The notes beneath the pieces were generated by a model. That model saw nothing but the letters and a program-made list of their open reading frames with translations, ran no database searches and had not been told where the DNA came from. Shown piece after piece: positions 1 through 10,757 of a stretch of DNA of 64,000 bases (positions are counted from its first letter, which is position 1; each line of letters starts with the position of its first letter). Source of the DNA: Phyto melanocephala (lineage: Eukaryota; Arthropoda; Insecta; Diptera; Rhinophoridae). The translations under genes and the position numbers were made by a program. The stretch spans positions 93,785,978 to 93,849,977 of the forward strand of contig OW799234.1 in NCBI GenBank assembly GCA_941918925.1, written 5' to 3'.

Positions 1-2339
1 TGTGTGAAGGCTTTGCTGGGTTTAAAAATTTACAACCAATTTATATTTCATTGCTAAAAAGTTTAAACAAAATCTTTTCCTAATCATGGTGGTACATTTA
101 AACTTGCACAATTTGTTTGTTCGTCCTAAGTTTTAGAATAATATTAAAATAGACTTACAACAACTGGTTATTTAAAAATCATTTGAAATTTTTATTAGCC
201 TTCGCTTACCCGATTAAGTAGTAGGGTTTGAAATTAAATAAAATTTGTCTTAATTTTTATATTTGTTTAATCCCAAGTATTTGAATTAGGTTTCGTTAAT
301 GAGGTTTCTTTTATGATTTATTGCTGTAGTCAATAGCTGGCAAAATCCATTGTATAAAAGAAAATTAATTATTTATAAAGGTACTAATCATTTCATTTTA
401 TTTCGTTTTAAATACTTAAATATATTAATTTATTCCAATGTTTTTTTAAATTTCCCATAATCTTTAATGGAAAGTTAAATTGTAGAAGTTTTTTCTTTCA
501 CAAAACCTTCGGAAGGAATTCTGAATCTTTATTTACCAGCTTCAACAAAACTATTTTGGCTCTCGTTTTTTTTGTGTAGTAAATCTAAAGTAATATTTTT
601 TTCATGTGTCTGCATCCTGTTTTGCTAAGGACGAGCTAATGTTTGTATTTAATAATTAATTTGATTTTATAATACAGCAAGGCATAAGGGGTATTCAAAT
701 GGTTTTCATAAATTCATATGTTTTAATATAGTAACACCACAAAATATTACTGCTGTGAACGACCCCTCATTATTTTGTGTGCTATTTCAAATTTGACTCA
801 GCTGTTTGAAAAGAAGGAGTTAGAAATATTTAAATTAAAAATTACAAAAATTAGTGCAAAGACGAAAATAAAAACCGGTTTGAAAGAAAGTTTTATTTTG
901 GACATTCTAATGGCTGCCTCAAGTAGGTTTAAACAAAATTGTATCTTTTTAAATTTGAAGGTGATATAGATGAAGTACAACAAGCTAATGAAATATTTTT
1001 AATAAGCGTTGCCCAAAATCTGATAAGTGGCAGCAAGGCGTGTTAGAAAAATTAGATTATAATTAATTTAAACATATGGTTCAGTTTTCACTGAAAAAAC
1101 TTGTGTAAAAGATAGATTTAATAGAAGGCTATGATGTTTTTAATACAAATTTAAAAACAAAACAGTTAAAAGTCATACCTTATCGATTAGACCCTTCTGG
1201 CGGAAGACTTTCAATACGCAAAGTAGATTACACCTTTAATGCAGGTAATGGCGGCATAATACAAAATATCACAAAACTAATATTGAAGATAAAAAACAAA
1301 TTCGTATACTTGCCTTATAAGAGAGAACGGCAACGAATTTTATTCACAACTAAAGAAGAAATGCTAGGCTGTTTTTGGTAGATATATGGCTCAAAAATAA
1401 GATAATCTGAAGCACCTTTTAAAGACCACGAGCTATTTTTTTTTTGCGAGAAAACGTCAATACGCGGTGAAGATACATTCAGTTTGAGAATACGAGTTAC
1501 GAATAAGACAACTAACAATAGGATAAGGCATACAAACAAACATATTACACACATATATCAATTACAGTGGCGTGTGAATATTATCGCCGGCTCGAATAAA
1601 CCGGTTTTGCTGTTTGGCCCAGATTTCTATTTAAAAGTTATGACAAAACAATTAACATAGAGCAACAAGTTTTAAAATTTTATAACACTTTTCTTTGAAG
1701 TACAATAACAAATTTTTAAACAAGTATTTTACTTATAAACTTCCTATGACAATATGATTTGATAGCATACCGTTTGAATTCCCCAGTAATATCTAATAAA
1801 TTTAAGGGACAGACTTAATATAATGATTATCAGTGAACTGCATAAATTTTACATAAGAAAAAAGTTTAGCGATACTGTGTGCAATATATAATAAAGTTAT
1901 TTTTAAGATTGACATTAAAAATTACGTCCAAAACATTAAAAGTTTGCTAAAAGTATGCCATGAAAAAATTTCTAAGCCCTATAGCTTTGCTAGTGACTTG
2001 CAATGTACTTGGTAGTTGATTTCAGAGACGTACGCTTTATATATAGTATTGACGTTGGCTAATATCATTGGTCATGTCATTTATAAAAATATTTGGCTCA
2101 TTTGTCATAATAATTTTATGAAGTAAAATAATGTTTTCAAATTGTAGGTAGTTTGTTAATGACATATTTAATGAAAATATGTAACGGATAACATGGTTGT
2201 AAAAATATATATGCTTTAGTAATATTTTCACTATCAAAGAGGCTGGGAAGCCATAAACTTCGCAGAACGCTATATGCTTTACCACGAGCCTGGGTAATAT
2301 CTTTCGACCAGGTTAAAATTTCATTAAATGTTACTCCTA
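1..2339. other. AT-rich DNA without a recognisable gene
   Basis: I see no convincing gene here. Short open frames (for example near 775-969 and 1315-1554) show low-complexity composition and no known motif. The stretch from about 1140 to 1620 is less AT-rich than its surroundings and may be a decayed element, but I cannot assign it to a family. Confidence 0.5.
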
Positions 2340-3243
2340 CACAGAAAAAAATAAATATGAACTTCAATTACGAAATTAATATTAATAATTAAAAAATTGT
2401 TTAATTTTGCTCCAATCATCAAAATGGTACTATTAATTAAATGAAAATTAATAGTTTTAATTGAACAAATTTGAGAAAAATATCAATTAAAACAGTATTA
2501 AAAAATTAATTAAAATTTCCATTTTTTCCCAAAATGATTTTAATTAATTTAATCATGTCTATAATTGAAATTTGCTAATTATATAATAAAATTATTTATT
2601 ATATCAATAACAAAAATTATTTAACCTGTTTAGAAAAAAAAATTTAAAAAAAATATATATTTGGTATGTATGAATCTATGTTTTTACATTTCATTATTAA
2701 TATAAAAATAATTTAGCATAAGAAGTAGGGTTCCATAAATAGACATACTATACCATATCGAAAGCCGGAGATCCAAAAATAACTGGTAGCATCAACAACC
2801 TAGATATAAAGGAATATTAACCGGTAAAAAGGCTTGATCAGACAGAGTGAAGAAATTCAACAAACTTCTACAATGACTTCTACAACACATCTGCAATGAA
2901 ACTGAAACCATTTATTATATTTAAAACTGAACACATTTTTATATATTTTCACTTACCAGAACTTTTTCTTGCATATTGTCTACTATTTTTTATTATTCTA
3001 CTCATTGAATAATAATTATATTAAATGAATTCTAAGAAATTCAATTTTCAAAAAATTTCATTTAAAATAAGATTTTTTATTTTTTATTTATTTTATTCAA
3101 CTGACAGAAATCTCTTTCTTTTTGAGAATATTAAAAATCAATTAAAAAAATTAATTCAGTTAATGAAAAATATAATTAGAATTTAAAAAAAAAAACAAAA
3201 AGTCAAATTAATTAAACAAATTTAAGGCATATAGTTTTCTGTG
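2340..3243 (+). repeat. AT-rich TIR-bounded repeat, copy 1
   Basis: The stretch begins CACAGAAAA and ends TTTTCTGTG, a short inverted pair. Next to the left end is a conserved block containing TTCAATTACGAAATTAATA followed by a TAATTAAAAA-rich arm and TGCTCCAATCATCAAAAT. The same left block recurs at 14758-14960 in the same orientation and at about 21120-21310 in the opposite one. The right arm (near 3095, CTGACAGAAATCTCT) recurs near 16200. No coding capacity is seen. This is probably a non-autonomous DNA element; the superfamily is unresolved and no clear target duplication was found. Confidence 0.4.
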
Positions 3244-3298
3244 TAAGTTTAATGATGAACTTACAATATCGATTTTTAAAGCACTTTTTTTTACATAT

Positions 3299-3498
3299 TA
3301 ATATGCTTTTTGATTTATTTAGATTAAGTGGCAATCCGTTTGCTGTAGCCCATATAGATGTTTATCGAAGATACAGTTAAACGTCGCCAATATACATATT
3401 TATTTTAGAGTAAGACAGTCTTTTAGAGAGATGGTTAACATGTGGCGAATATAACATGGGTTCAAGCATAGAACCCTGTGGAATAGCTCTACATGCTA
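3299..3498 (-). pseudogene. Non-LTR retrotransposon reverse transcriptase fragment
   Basis: Read on the minus strand, this stretch translates to a decayed reverse-transcriptase core. It has an AIPQGSMLEPMLY block, matching the family's G(V/I)PQGSVLGPLLF motif. About 20 residues later comes YIGDV-stop-LY, where YADDVQLY is expected, and then WATANGLPLNLNKSKSI, typical of Jockey-like LINEs. At least two stops and a deletion between the YADD-like block and WATANG show that it is dead. Its 5' side ends where the foldback-like element at 3499 begins, which suggests the later element inserted into this LINE. The exact clade is uncertain. Confidence 0.7.
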
Positions 3499-3633
3499 AG
3501 AAAAACCATGGCAACATGATCAAGATGGTCATGTTATATTCTCTGTTAAAATGTTTAGTTACCTAGAAAACAAATAATTATTATTTTTATTAGTAATTAT
3601 AAGTTTCTGTAACATTTTTTTTAATAATATGTC

Positions 3634-3841
3634 TTGTTTTTTTAAGCTTAAGGTCTTTTCAATAATAAACATTTTTTTTGTTCTATTATTTGATTAATAT
3701 TTCGCTACCTCTTTGTGTAGCATCGTTAGGATACGAGTTTTAATTATATATTATATATTTATTTTTTGTTGGTTTCTGTTTTTTTAGATTTATAGTGTTA
3801 TAGTTTTGTATTATTAAAAAGGTCTTAAGCTTAAAAAAACC
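3634..3841. repeat. Inverted repeat pair, about 30-bp arms, AAGCTTAA-centred
   Basis: The arm near 3634-3665 (GTTTTTTTAAGCTTAAGG...) is repeated in inverted orientation near 3811-3841 with only a few mismatches, leaving a loop of roughly 150 bases. A related single arm (AAAGACCTCGAGCTTGAAAAA) occurs at about 25406 beside another copy of the GTAGCGAAATATT repeat. This may be a tiny MITE nested in the larger element. Confidence 0.45.
3696..3729 (-). ncRNA. Hammerhead-like hairpin, family 2, decayed copy
   Basis: On the minus strand: CTAACGA, a spacer T, stem GCTAC / loop / GTAGC, then GAAATATT. This is the CTGANGA-stem-GAAA order with the core G5 changed to A, so it should be inactive even if the family is a ribozyme. 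A better copy of this family is at 58333-58387. Confidence 0.2.
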
Positions 3842-4449
3842 ATTAAAAATTTTTTTTATCTTAAAATTTCTTTCGTCAGGCCATTCAAACCTTTTTTTGA
3901 ATTTTGTCGTTAAATTTTTACTATTCATTAAAATTTTGATATGATTGTCCTGTAAAAATAGTATGATTCAGGAATAATTGTATGTAGTACGATGTCTTTG
4001 CTTATATAACGTTATAATCAAAAGCATTTTAAATTGAAAATAGTTTAAAGCAGCTGTAGAAATGCAAAGCAATCAAGATTTGATATGTCTTAATCATAAT
4101 TTGTTTTTAATTGTTCTTCTTTTTCTTCTTTGTAGAATATACACAAATTAAAAAAAAAAAATAAAGAAATTGTAACGATAAAATATAAGAAAGTATTGCT
4201 AAACAAAATTGTACTTCGAAATGTGTAAACACTCAATTTACAAAATAGCAAAAAAAAAAAAATAGTAATTTGCCTCTGAAATGATAAAGATTATTCATAT
4301 TTTTTTTGTGCTCTTGACTAGTTATTGCATGATACTTTAGTTCATCATAATGATAAGTTGTAACCATTATATGTTTTTACCATAATCATAAAATTCTATT
4401 GTAGTATGTCGCTCTTCGATTATGATTATCGCAAACATATTTTTTCTTT

Positions 4450-4914
4450 GGGTAAAATTAAATATAGTTTTTTACATACAAATGTATTTTCACTCCCACA
4501 CCTGGTAAGTACTATTTTATTTGCAGCTACCTGAATAATATCGAAGACATTGCATTATATAACAGCTTTTGTAGTAGTTACTTTTAGAAGTTATTTTTTA
4601 TGCCTCTGTGTATGAACAGAATGGTTTTATTTAAACTAATATACAACACATTTTGAATCATGCAGTTATATTAAAAAATCTAAAGTTAGCTGATTTCAGG
4701 AATGCTTTCCATTCGGCATGTGTCGACAAAACACAGTTTTTTAGATTATTGAACCTGAATAAAATTCAAGTACTTTCTTTTCTTTAAAAACTTAACCGTT
4801 TGCTGACTATTCAGTTATCTAAAACCCTCATGCCAAATAAATTAAAGGAAAAAGTTAAAATATTCCCAGCAAAAAAATGTATGACAAAAAAGTGATTTTG
4901 CAGGGGTTCGACCG
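4450..4914. other. AT-rich spacer
   Basis: No gene, repeat or motif is recognised. Confidence 0.4.
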
Positions 4915-5240
4915 GTGATGAAGTGATTAAATTTGGGTGAAAACACTAATGATTTTAACATTAGCGTGTCATTGGAGATCATGTGTTTATATGAATATTT
5001 TAATGAACTGCACTCCATTCTAATAAGTGCATAGAACTCCTGCATATTTGGTGACATTTATCGAATATTTCATGTGTTAAATTTGTTTGTTTACATGAAT
5101 TCTTTAAGATATTTTGCATGATGTTGCAGCTAAGAAGTTATTTAGAATTAATGCTTTTACACAATTGATTTAGAAGTCTTGTAAATGTAATTCGCTTTGC
5201 ACTACTTCCAATTTTCTTTTGTTGTATATCCTTTTGGAAA
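4915..5240 (+). repeat. Degenerate dispersed repeat, unit 1
   Basis: This matches 5752-6040 in direct orientation. Shared blocks in the same order are GATTTTAACATTAGCGTG-like, GGAGATCATGTG, TTTGTTTACAT, TTATTTAGAAT.AA.GCTTTT and a terminal ACTTCCA block. There is no coding potential. The two units flank the MITE at 5481-5739 and AT-rich spacer. Confidence 0.45.
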
Positions 5241-5480
5241 ATAAATGTGTAATTATTAGTTTCTTAAAGTATTTCTTCAAATTTCTTTAATCAGTATGTT
5301 GTCCTATTATGTAAGTTGGAGGTTAGTTTTTCTTCTATAAAAAAATTTGTTTATTATAATTTCAATACCAAATATACAACATATTTAGGGACGTATACTT
5401 AATATTAATATCTTCATACGCATCGCAGTTCAATCTCAAAAAAAAAATATACATATAAAAATATGAATACATATATACAT

Positions 5481-5739
5481 ATCGATGCCTTACTTCCTCA
5501 ACCTCGTATCTTAAAAAATAAAATTTTTTTCGACAGACAAAAAAAAACGGTTAATCTTTTTATACTTCGGTGTTTGGTTAAAAGTTTAAATGCAATTATT
5601 AAGGAATTGATTGTATTAATGTATATTAGTAGTAATAATATACTAATCTTTTTTAGTTAAAGAATGAAACAATCGTTTGATATGAAAAAGTCAAAACTGT
5701 ATTTTTTAAGATACGAGGTTGAGGAAGTAAGGCATCGAT
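5481..5739. mobile_element. MITE with perfect 40-bp terminal inverted repeats
   Basis: Bases 5481-5520 are exactly reverse-complementary to 5700-5739 by eye (40 of 40). The terminus reads ATCGATGCCTTACTTCCTCA. The whole element is 259 bp, with an AT-rich centre and no real coding capacity; the 65-residue open frame across it is fortuitous. Perfect arms imply a recent insertion or a constraint on the hairpin. ATCGAT is itself a palindrome, so the exact border and target duplication are ambiguous and I cannot name the superfamily. Confidence 0.75.
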
Positions 5740-5751
5740 ATATATAAAATT

Positions 5752-6040
5752 AATAGATTTTGGTAAAAACCCTCATAATTTTAATATCAACGTGACATTA
5801 AGGATCATGTGCTTATGTGCATGTAAAAATTCTAATAATATCGTAAAATAATGAATGTTAAGTGAAATGAAAACGTTGTTCTAAGTGTTAATGATGTTTG
5901 TTTACATAAATTGCATAATTAAGCACTCATTTATGACAAATTTTTTCACACTTAGACATTTATTTAGAATAAAGCTTTTGCACTAATGTTTTGAAGTTAT
6001 GAAAATGTAATTGCATTACTTCCATTTGTCATTTTTGTTT
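5752..6040 (+). repeat. Degenerate dispersed repeat, unit 2
   Basis: This is the second direct copy of the repeat at 4915-5240, with the same order of blocks. The mariner at 6049 begins immediately after its end. Confidence 0.45.
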
Positions 6041-6129
6041 TAAAAGACGGTGGTTAAATTTTAAGGATCGATGTTGGTTTTGAATAAAACACAAATTATT
6101 TAGAAAATTATTGTCATTTCTTTTCATTA

Positions 6130-6878
6130 TGATAATATTTGTATGGTTCAATTATGTATGGCACAAAATATCGGCCAACTGACCGCCGCGAACTCAGCGG
6201 CACGCCTACATCCGATGGTCCAAATTTTCGATGACGCTAAGGCATAATTGAAGTTCTACCTTTTCTTTCATATAGCGCCAACGATGCTAAATCACATGAT
6301 CTTGGCGGCCAATTGACATCTCTACCACGGGAGATAACACGGCCATTGAATTTGTCGCGAAAAAGGGCCATTGTTTCGTTAGCTGTGTAGCAAGTGGCAC
6401 CGTCCTGTTAAAACCACATATCGTCGATATCCATATCTTCCAATTAGGGCCATAAAAAGTTCGTTATTTTCTCACAATAGCAAACATCATTCACAGTAAC
6501 TGTCTGACTGGCCTTATTTTGGGACACATACGGCCCGACGATGCCTCCAGCCCATAAACCTCACCAAACAGTCACTCTTTGTAGGTGCATTGGTTTTTCG
6601 ACAATCATTCTCGGATTGTCATTCATCCAAGTGTGACAATTCTGCTTATTGACGAATCCACTGTTGACAGCATGTAAGTGCAAGACTTTGGGTATGAGAT
6701 TCATCAACAATGAGCGTGCGAGGTGCAATTGTTGGGCACGACGACAAGTTTAGGTTGACGGCTCTCCAACCACACTATCGCGAACAGCAGCAATATTTTC
6801 TGCAGTATAAGCTGCACGAGCATACACTGATATTTTCACATCTCATACAGAGTTTCGCACGATTTTTCCGATTGTTCG
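6130..6878 (-). pseudogene. Mariner-type transposase, middle and C-terminal part, broken
   Basis: The minus-strand translation contains a QDGATCYTANETMALF block (family pattern QDGAT.HTA, holding the second catalytic Asp), then NGRVISRGRDVNWPPRSCDL, the usual run toward the third catalytic Asp. Frame changes and stops are frequent. The region corresponding to the SDEAHF motif is not legible. The reading is cut at 6878/6879 by the BEL 5' LTR and resumes at 13493. It would have made the cut-and-paste transposase; this copy cannot. Confidence 0.65.
6874..6878. repeat. Target-site duplication GTTCG (left)
   Basis: GTTCG lies directly before the 5' LTR and again directly after the 3' LTR (13488-13492). 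A 5-bp duplication is within the range known for BEL/Pao integrases. Confidence 0.85.
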
Positions 6879-7065
6879 TGTTGAGGAACCTTCCCAATAA
6901 TACAACTCTGCTTATTTTATTTTCTATTACTTCTTATTTATTATTTTTTACACACATACACACTTACACACAATTTACTTGTTAATTGACACAGTCCACT
7001 TGAAGATGTGCAAATAAACGGTTGAAATACAAGAACATTAAAAAATATTGTTTTAATCGTCAACA
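6879..7065 (+). repeat. 5' LTR of the BEL/Pao element
   Basis: It begins TG and ends CA (TGTTGAGGAACC ... ATCGTCAACA), 187 bp, and matches 13301-13487 at every base I compared. It contains an AATAAA polyadenylation signal (7013-7018) and a CA-rich tract, and no obvious TATA box. Confidence 0.92.
7013..7018 (+). promoter_or_regulatory. AATAAA polyadenylation signal in the LTR
   Basis: AATAAA in the context GTGCAAATAAACGG, repeated at the same place in the 3' LTR, where it would direct 3'-end formation of the genomic RNA. Confidence 0.5.
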
Positions 7066-7070
7066 TAAAT

Positions 7071-7086
7071 TGGTCCTCCTTCGCCA
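7071..7086 (+). promoter_or_regulatory. Possible primer-binding site
   Basis: TGGTCCTCCTTCGCCA starts five bases after the 5' LTR and opens with TGG, as expected for pairing with a tRNA CCA end. I could not match the following bases to a particular tRNA with confidence; there is partial resemblance to tRNA-Tyr with extra bases. Confidence 0.35.
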
Positions 7087-7815
7087 AATAACGAACTAAG
7101 CATAAATAAGCGCGAGTGGTAGTGAAAAAACAACAAATGTACCTATAGTACATATGTATGGTTTGGTTTATAAAAAGTGATTGTAATTGGCAAATTAGGA
7201 GCTCCTTAGGTCATCAAGCATCTTTGGACACTATTTGCAAGAAATATACATAAATACCTGTGAATGTAAATTCGGTTTTGTGGTAATAAAACATTGGGTG
7301 CTCCGCTAGGCACAACAACAACAAGAACAAAAATTTGTTACGATTCCACAGAAAAAACAAGTGCTTTACAAGTGTACAAGTACAACAACAATAGGAATAC
7401 CGTCAGGTTGTGAGAATTTATTTAGTAAAAAACAAACAACAAATTAATATAGTGGGCATTTATCAACGGTCGATTTTTGTGTTTCTCATACATAAATACA
7501 ATCATATGTACATACCTACGCATGTGCAAAATACTTGGTGACATGAAGTCGGTTTGTTTAAAGAGAAAATAAAAAAGACAATTGTACGTACATACATACA
7601 TATTACAAAAAAGAATTTTTTGCTACTTGTGTTTTTATTTTGTGCTGTGTACAACAACAAGAACAATTTCGTTTATGAAATGAAACAGAAAGTGAGTGTC
7701 GGTGCATGATAGAACAAAATAATATTTTGTGTGTGTGACGTCATAGATCGGTAGATGCAAAAAGAAACAAAAAAAACGTTGTGTTTAAAACTAAACAATT
7801 GTGCGTAAACAAGCA

Positions 7816-8020
7816 GTGCAATAAAATACAAACGTAACTATTCGCGACGGGCGACAAACCGTACAATAAATACATTTGCATTTCTGCAACAAAATACAAA
7901 CGTTACTATTCGCGACGGGCGACAAACCGTACAATAAATAAACTTGCATTCGTGCAACAAGCTATAAACGTAAATATTCGCCACGGGCGACAAACCGTAA
8001 TTATACAGTACCTTTATATA
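7816..8020 (+). repeat. Three 68-bp tandem units in the BEL leader
   Basis: The block TTCGCGACGGGCGACAAACC starts at 7841 and 7909 and, as TTCGCCACGGGCGACAAACC, at 7977. That is an exact 68-base period, with AAACGTAACTA-like sequence before each and GTACAATAAA after the first two. It ends about 50 bases before the gag start. It may be an RNA structure used in packaging or translation, or only a slippage array. Confidence 0.8.
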
Positions 8021-8069
8021 TTGGAGAAATTCTGTAAGTACAAGTTTTTATTATTTTTATTTTGATACG

Positions 8070-9578
8070 ATGGCTGCTACAATTAAAAGCATACAATCGA
8101 AGCGTCGTGTAGAAAAAGCCTCTATTTCTAGAGCTTTAACATTTGTTCAAAATCCGCCTGTTGAAATTAATGCTGCGCAAATAGAAAGTCGTCTAAATCG
8201 TTTGGAATCTGCGTATAATGAATTAAAGGAATTAACTAAAGAATTGTATAATTTCGATGATGACGATAATTTTGTAGACCCTGATGAAGATCTTGCAGAA
8301 TATGAGGGAAAATATTTCTTGGTTAAGGGAATATTTATGGAGATGCTAAACTCTGTTAGACCCAACGTATCATTTTCTGATCCACAGAATAGTGCATTTA
8401 ATCGTTTAGCTGAACAACATTCTACGTTACTGAATCGACTTGACTCACCATTTAATACTCGCAACGGCGATAATGAGTTACCTAAGATTAGAATTGAACC
8501 TTTTACTGGCAAATATAGTGATTGGCCATCTTTTAAAGATATTTTTACTAGCGCGATTGATTCTAAACCTAATTTGACAAACATACAGAAGTTTCATTAT
8601 TTAAAATCCGTCCTAAGAGATGATGCAGCTAATCTCATCAAGCATATGCAGATTACGGATATATCATATGCTACTGCATGGGGTCGGCTCAAGGAACGTT
8701 ACGATCGTCCGCGGCATATTGTTAATTCATATATTGAAACGTTTATGTCAATTTCGGCAGTAAAAGAGGAAACATCTACAGGATTGCGTAAAATTTCAGA
8801 TATTGCCAATGAAGTGGTTAGAGGTTTGGAGGCAATAGATTATAATGAACGTGATCATTGGCTCATTTATATACTTCAGAACAAAATCGATTCAGACTCT
8901 CGTCGAAAATGGATCGAGAAGACGCGAGATGAGGCAAAGCCTACAGTATCATCTTTTTTAACATTTTTAGATCAACGCTGTGAGGAAATCGAACTTGGTA
9001 AAAACGCTGATAAAAGAAACAACAAGCCTCTTGCTTTGAAACATAATTCGTCAACATCTTTGGTGGCTACAAATGATGGTAAAGGGTGTGTTGACTGTCG
9101 GTCGACAGAACACTTCATACAAAAATGTCCACACTTTTTATCGTTGGCGGTGAATGAACGTCGTACATTGGTCAAGGACAAACGTCTTTGTTTTAATTGT
9201 CTACGGGGTGGGCATACAGTATATAGCTGTAAATCTAAAAATAGGTGTCGTTCATGCAAGCGTAGTCACAACAGTTTGTTACACAATTCTATAGCTACGG
9301 AAAATAAGCATTGTGAAGAGTCTCCATGCAAACCAAACGTCGATTCTTTGCCATCGAAAGTTAATCATCAAATAGCGTTAAATACTTTGGTTTCGAATTC
9401 AGGCTCTGTACCCGGTAGAAAACTTGACATTAGAAATATTCTGCCAACTGCTCTCATTAAAGTTCGCGACCATGAAGGTAAATTTGTCCTCTGTCGGGTT
9501 TTGCTAGATACCGCATCGGAATACTCGTACATCACAGAAGATTGCATCAGACGGTTAGGCTTAACACGTACGGCTTGA
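8070..9578 (+). CDS. BEL/Pao Gag and start of protease (segment 1 of polyprotein)
   Basis: This 502-residue frame starts at an ATG (ACGATGGC context) after the leader. The first 100 residues form a charged helical region. Around residues 140-160 is a LPKIRIEPFTGKYSDWPSF block, the signature of the DUF1759-like capsid of BEL/Pao elements. Two Cys/His zinc knuckles follow at about 340-355 (CVDC...H....C) and 373-387 (CFNCLRGGHTVYSC), plus an extra CRSC pair; these bind genomic RNA. At about residue 480 the retropepsin active site reads LLDTAS, so protease is joined to gag. A TGA at 9576-9578 stops the frame inside protease, and the frame continues at once on the far side. It would form particles and cut the polyprotein. 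Confidence 0.88.
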   Translation: MAATIKSIQSKRRVEKASISRALTFVQNPPVEINAAQIESRLNRLESAYNELKELTKELYNFDDDDNFVDPDEDLAEYEGKYFLVKGIFMEMLNSVRPNVSFSDPQNSAFNRLAEQHSTLLNRLDSPFNTRNGDNELPKIRIEPFTGKYSDWPSFKDIFTSAIDSKPNLTNIQKFHYLKSVLRDDAANLIKHMQITDISYATAWGRLKERYDRPRHIVNSYIETFMSISAVKEETSTGLRKISDIANEVVRGLEAIDYNERDHWLIYILQNKIDSDSRRKWIEKTRDEAKPTVSSFLTFLDQRCEEIELGKNADKRNNKPLALKHNSSTSLVATNDGKGCVDCRSTEHFIQKCPHFLSLAVNERRTLVKDKRLCFNCLRGGHTVYSCKSKNRCRSCKRSHNSLLHNSIATENKHCEESPCKPNVDSLPSKVNHQIALNTLVSNSGSVPGRKLDIRNILPTALIKVRDHEGKFVLCRVLLDTASEYSYITEDCIRRLGLTRTA

Positions 9579-10757
9579 CGTATGCCACTATCGGGTATTC
9601 AATCAGTTAAAGCTGACCCAACACGCGGTCACACATTTATTCACATGGAGTCTAGATACTCGCAGAATTGTATTGGTACTTTCGTTCACGTCTTGGGACA
9701 TATCACTGCATCGCTTCCAAGATCGTCAATCAGCAATTACGATTCTACTTTACTTAAACATCTTAATCTTGCGGACCCATATTGGAATTTTTCATCACCC
9801 ATTGATATTTTGTTAGGATCAGGTGAGGTCTGGGATATTTTATTAATGGAGAAATTAAGAAACGAGCAGGGTAGAGTTGTTGCAATTTCCACAATTTTTG
9901 GTTGGGTAGTTACTACGGGTAATTTTCCATGTGAAACCCATGCGCATGTAACTTTACTTACGTCAGTCGATCTTGATAAATCTATCCGTGCATTTTGGGA
10001 GATAGAAGAGTGTTCTAATACAACACAATTGGTTAGTGATGAAGCAAGTATTGTGGAGAAGCATTTTAATGATACTCATCGCAGGCATGAGGATGGAAAA
10101 TACATCGTTGAGCTTCCATTTAAAGAACAGGTCGTTAAATTTGCTGACACCTACAAAGGGGCTTTCATACGTTTTAGTGCTACTGAGCGAAGACTGTCAA
10201 AAAACCCTATATTGAGAGAACAATATATTCAATTTATGCGAGAATACCAAAATCTAGGTCATATGCGAAAGCTTTCTCCGAATGAAATCGAGTCTACAGA
10301 CGACAGAGTATATTATTTGCCACATCATCCAGTTGTCGGGGCTAAACTTAGAGTTGTGTTTGATGGTTCTTTTCAAGATGCTGGTGGTAATTCACTAAAC
10401 GACAAACTATATATTGGGCCAGCAATTCAGCGAAATTTATTTGCCGTTTGCCTCCGGTTTCGCTTACATAAATTTGTTTTTTCTGCAGACATTATTAAAA
10501 TGTTTCGTCAAATATGGGTAGCAGAACATCATAGAAATTTTCAAAGAATTCTCTGGAGAGAATCTCCTAACGATCCGCTACAACATTTTCAATTATGCAC
10601 TGTTACATATGGAACTGCTTCAGCGCCATTTCTCTCAGTAAGAGTACTCGAACAAATAGCTAGGGATTACGAGAAATCCCATCCGAACGCATGTAGGATT
10701 TTATTAGAAGACTTTTACGTAGATGATGTTCTAACGGGAGCCTCATCTGAACAATAA
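9579..10757 (+). CDS. BEL/Pao protease remainder and reverse transcriptase (segment 2, broken)
   Basis: This continues the same frame immediately after the TGA; the first Met (9582) need not be a true start. The protease tail and linker come first. The reverse transcriptase then shows YYLPHHPVVG, LRVVFDGS, the FSADIIKMFRQI block (first catalytic Asp), a TYGTASAPFLS block and FYVDDVLTGA, whose YVDD box at 10717-10728 holds the other two catalytic Asp residues. A TAA at 10755-10757 closes the segment a few codons after YVDD, in a GASSEQ context, cutting off the thumb. All three catalytic positions are present. Without suppression of both stops, pol cannot be made from this copy. Confidence 0.88.
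   Translation, partial: RMPLSGIQSVKADPTRGHTFIHMESRYSQNCIGTFVHVLGHITASLPRSSISNYDSTLLKHLNLADPYWNFSSPIDILLGSGEVWDILLMEKLRNEQGRVVAISTIFGWVVTTGNFPCETHAHVTLLTSVDLDKSIRAFWEIEECSNTTQLVSDEASIVEKHFNDTHRRHEDGKYIVELPFKEQVVKFADTYKGAFIRFSATERRLSKNPILREQYIQFMREYQNLGHMRKLSPNEIESTDDRVYYLPHHPVVGAKLRVVFDGSFQDAGGNSLNDKLYIGPAIQRNLFAVCLRFRLHKFVFSADIIKMFRQIWVAEHHRNFQRILWRESPNDPLQHFQLCTVTYGTASAPFLSVRVLEQIARDYEKSHPNACRILLEDFYVDDVLTGASSEQ

Larger units (their letters stand above)
3499..4449. mobile_element. Foldback-like element with degenerate long inverted ends, copy 1
   Basis: The left end (AAGAAAAACCATGGCAACAT, then a GGTCATGTTATA block) is imperfectly complementary to the right end (CGATTATGATTATCGCAA then TTTTTTCTTT). 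A second element at 26779-27476 has the same pair of ends, including the shared right-end block GTAACCATTATATGTTT followed by CCATAATCA. No transposase is visible. A smaller inverted repeat (3634-3841) and a hammerhead-like hairpin (3696-3729) lie inside. Confidence 0.5.

Noticed and set aside
8147..8584. 145-residue minus-strand open frame inside BEL gag
   Set aside because: It is the shadow of a real gag frame with zinc knuckles and a recognisable capsid block.
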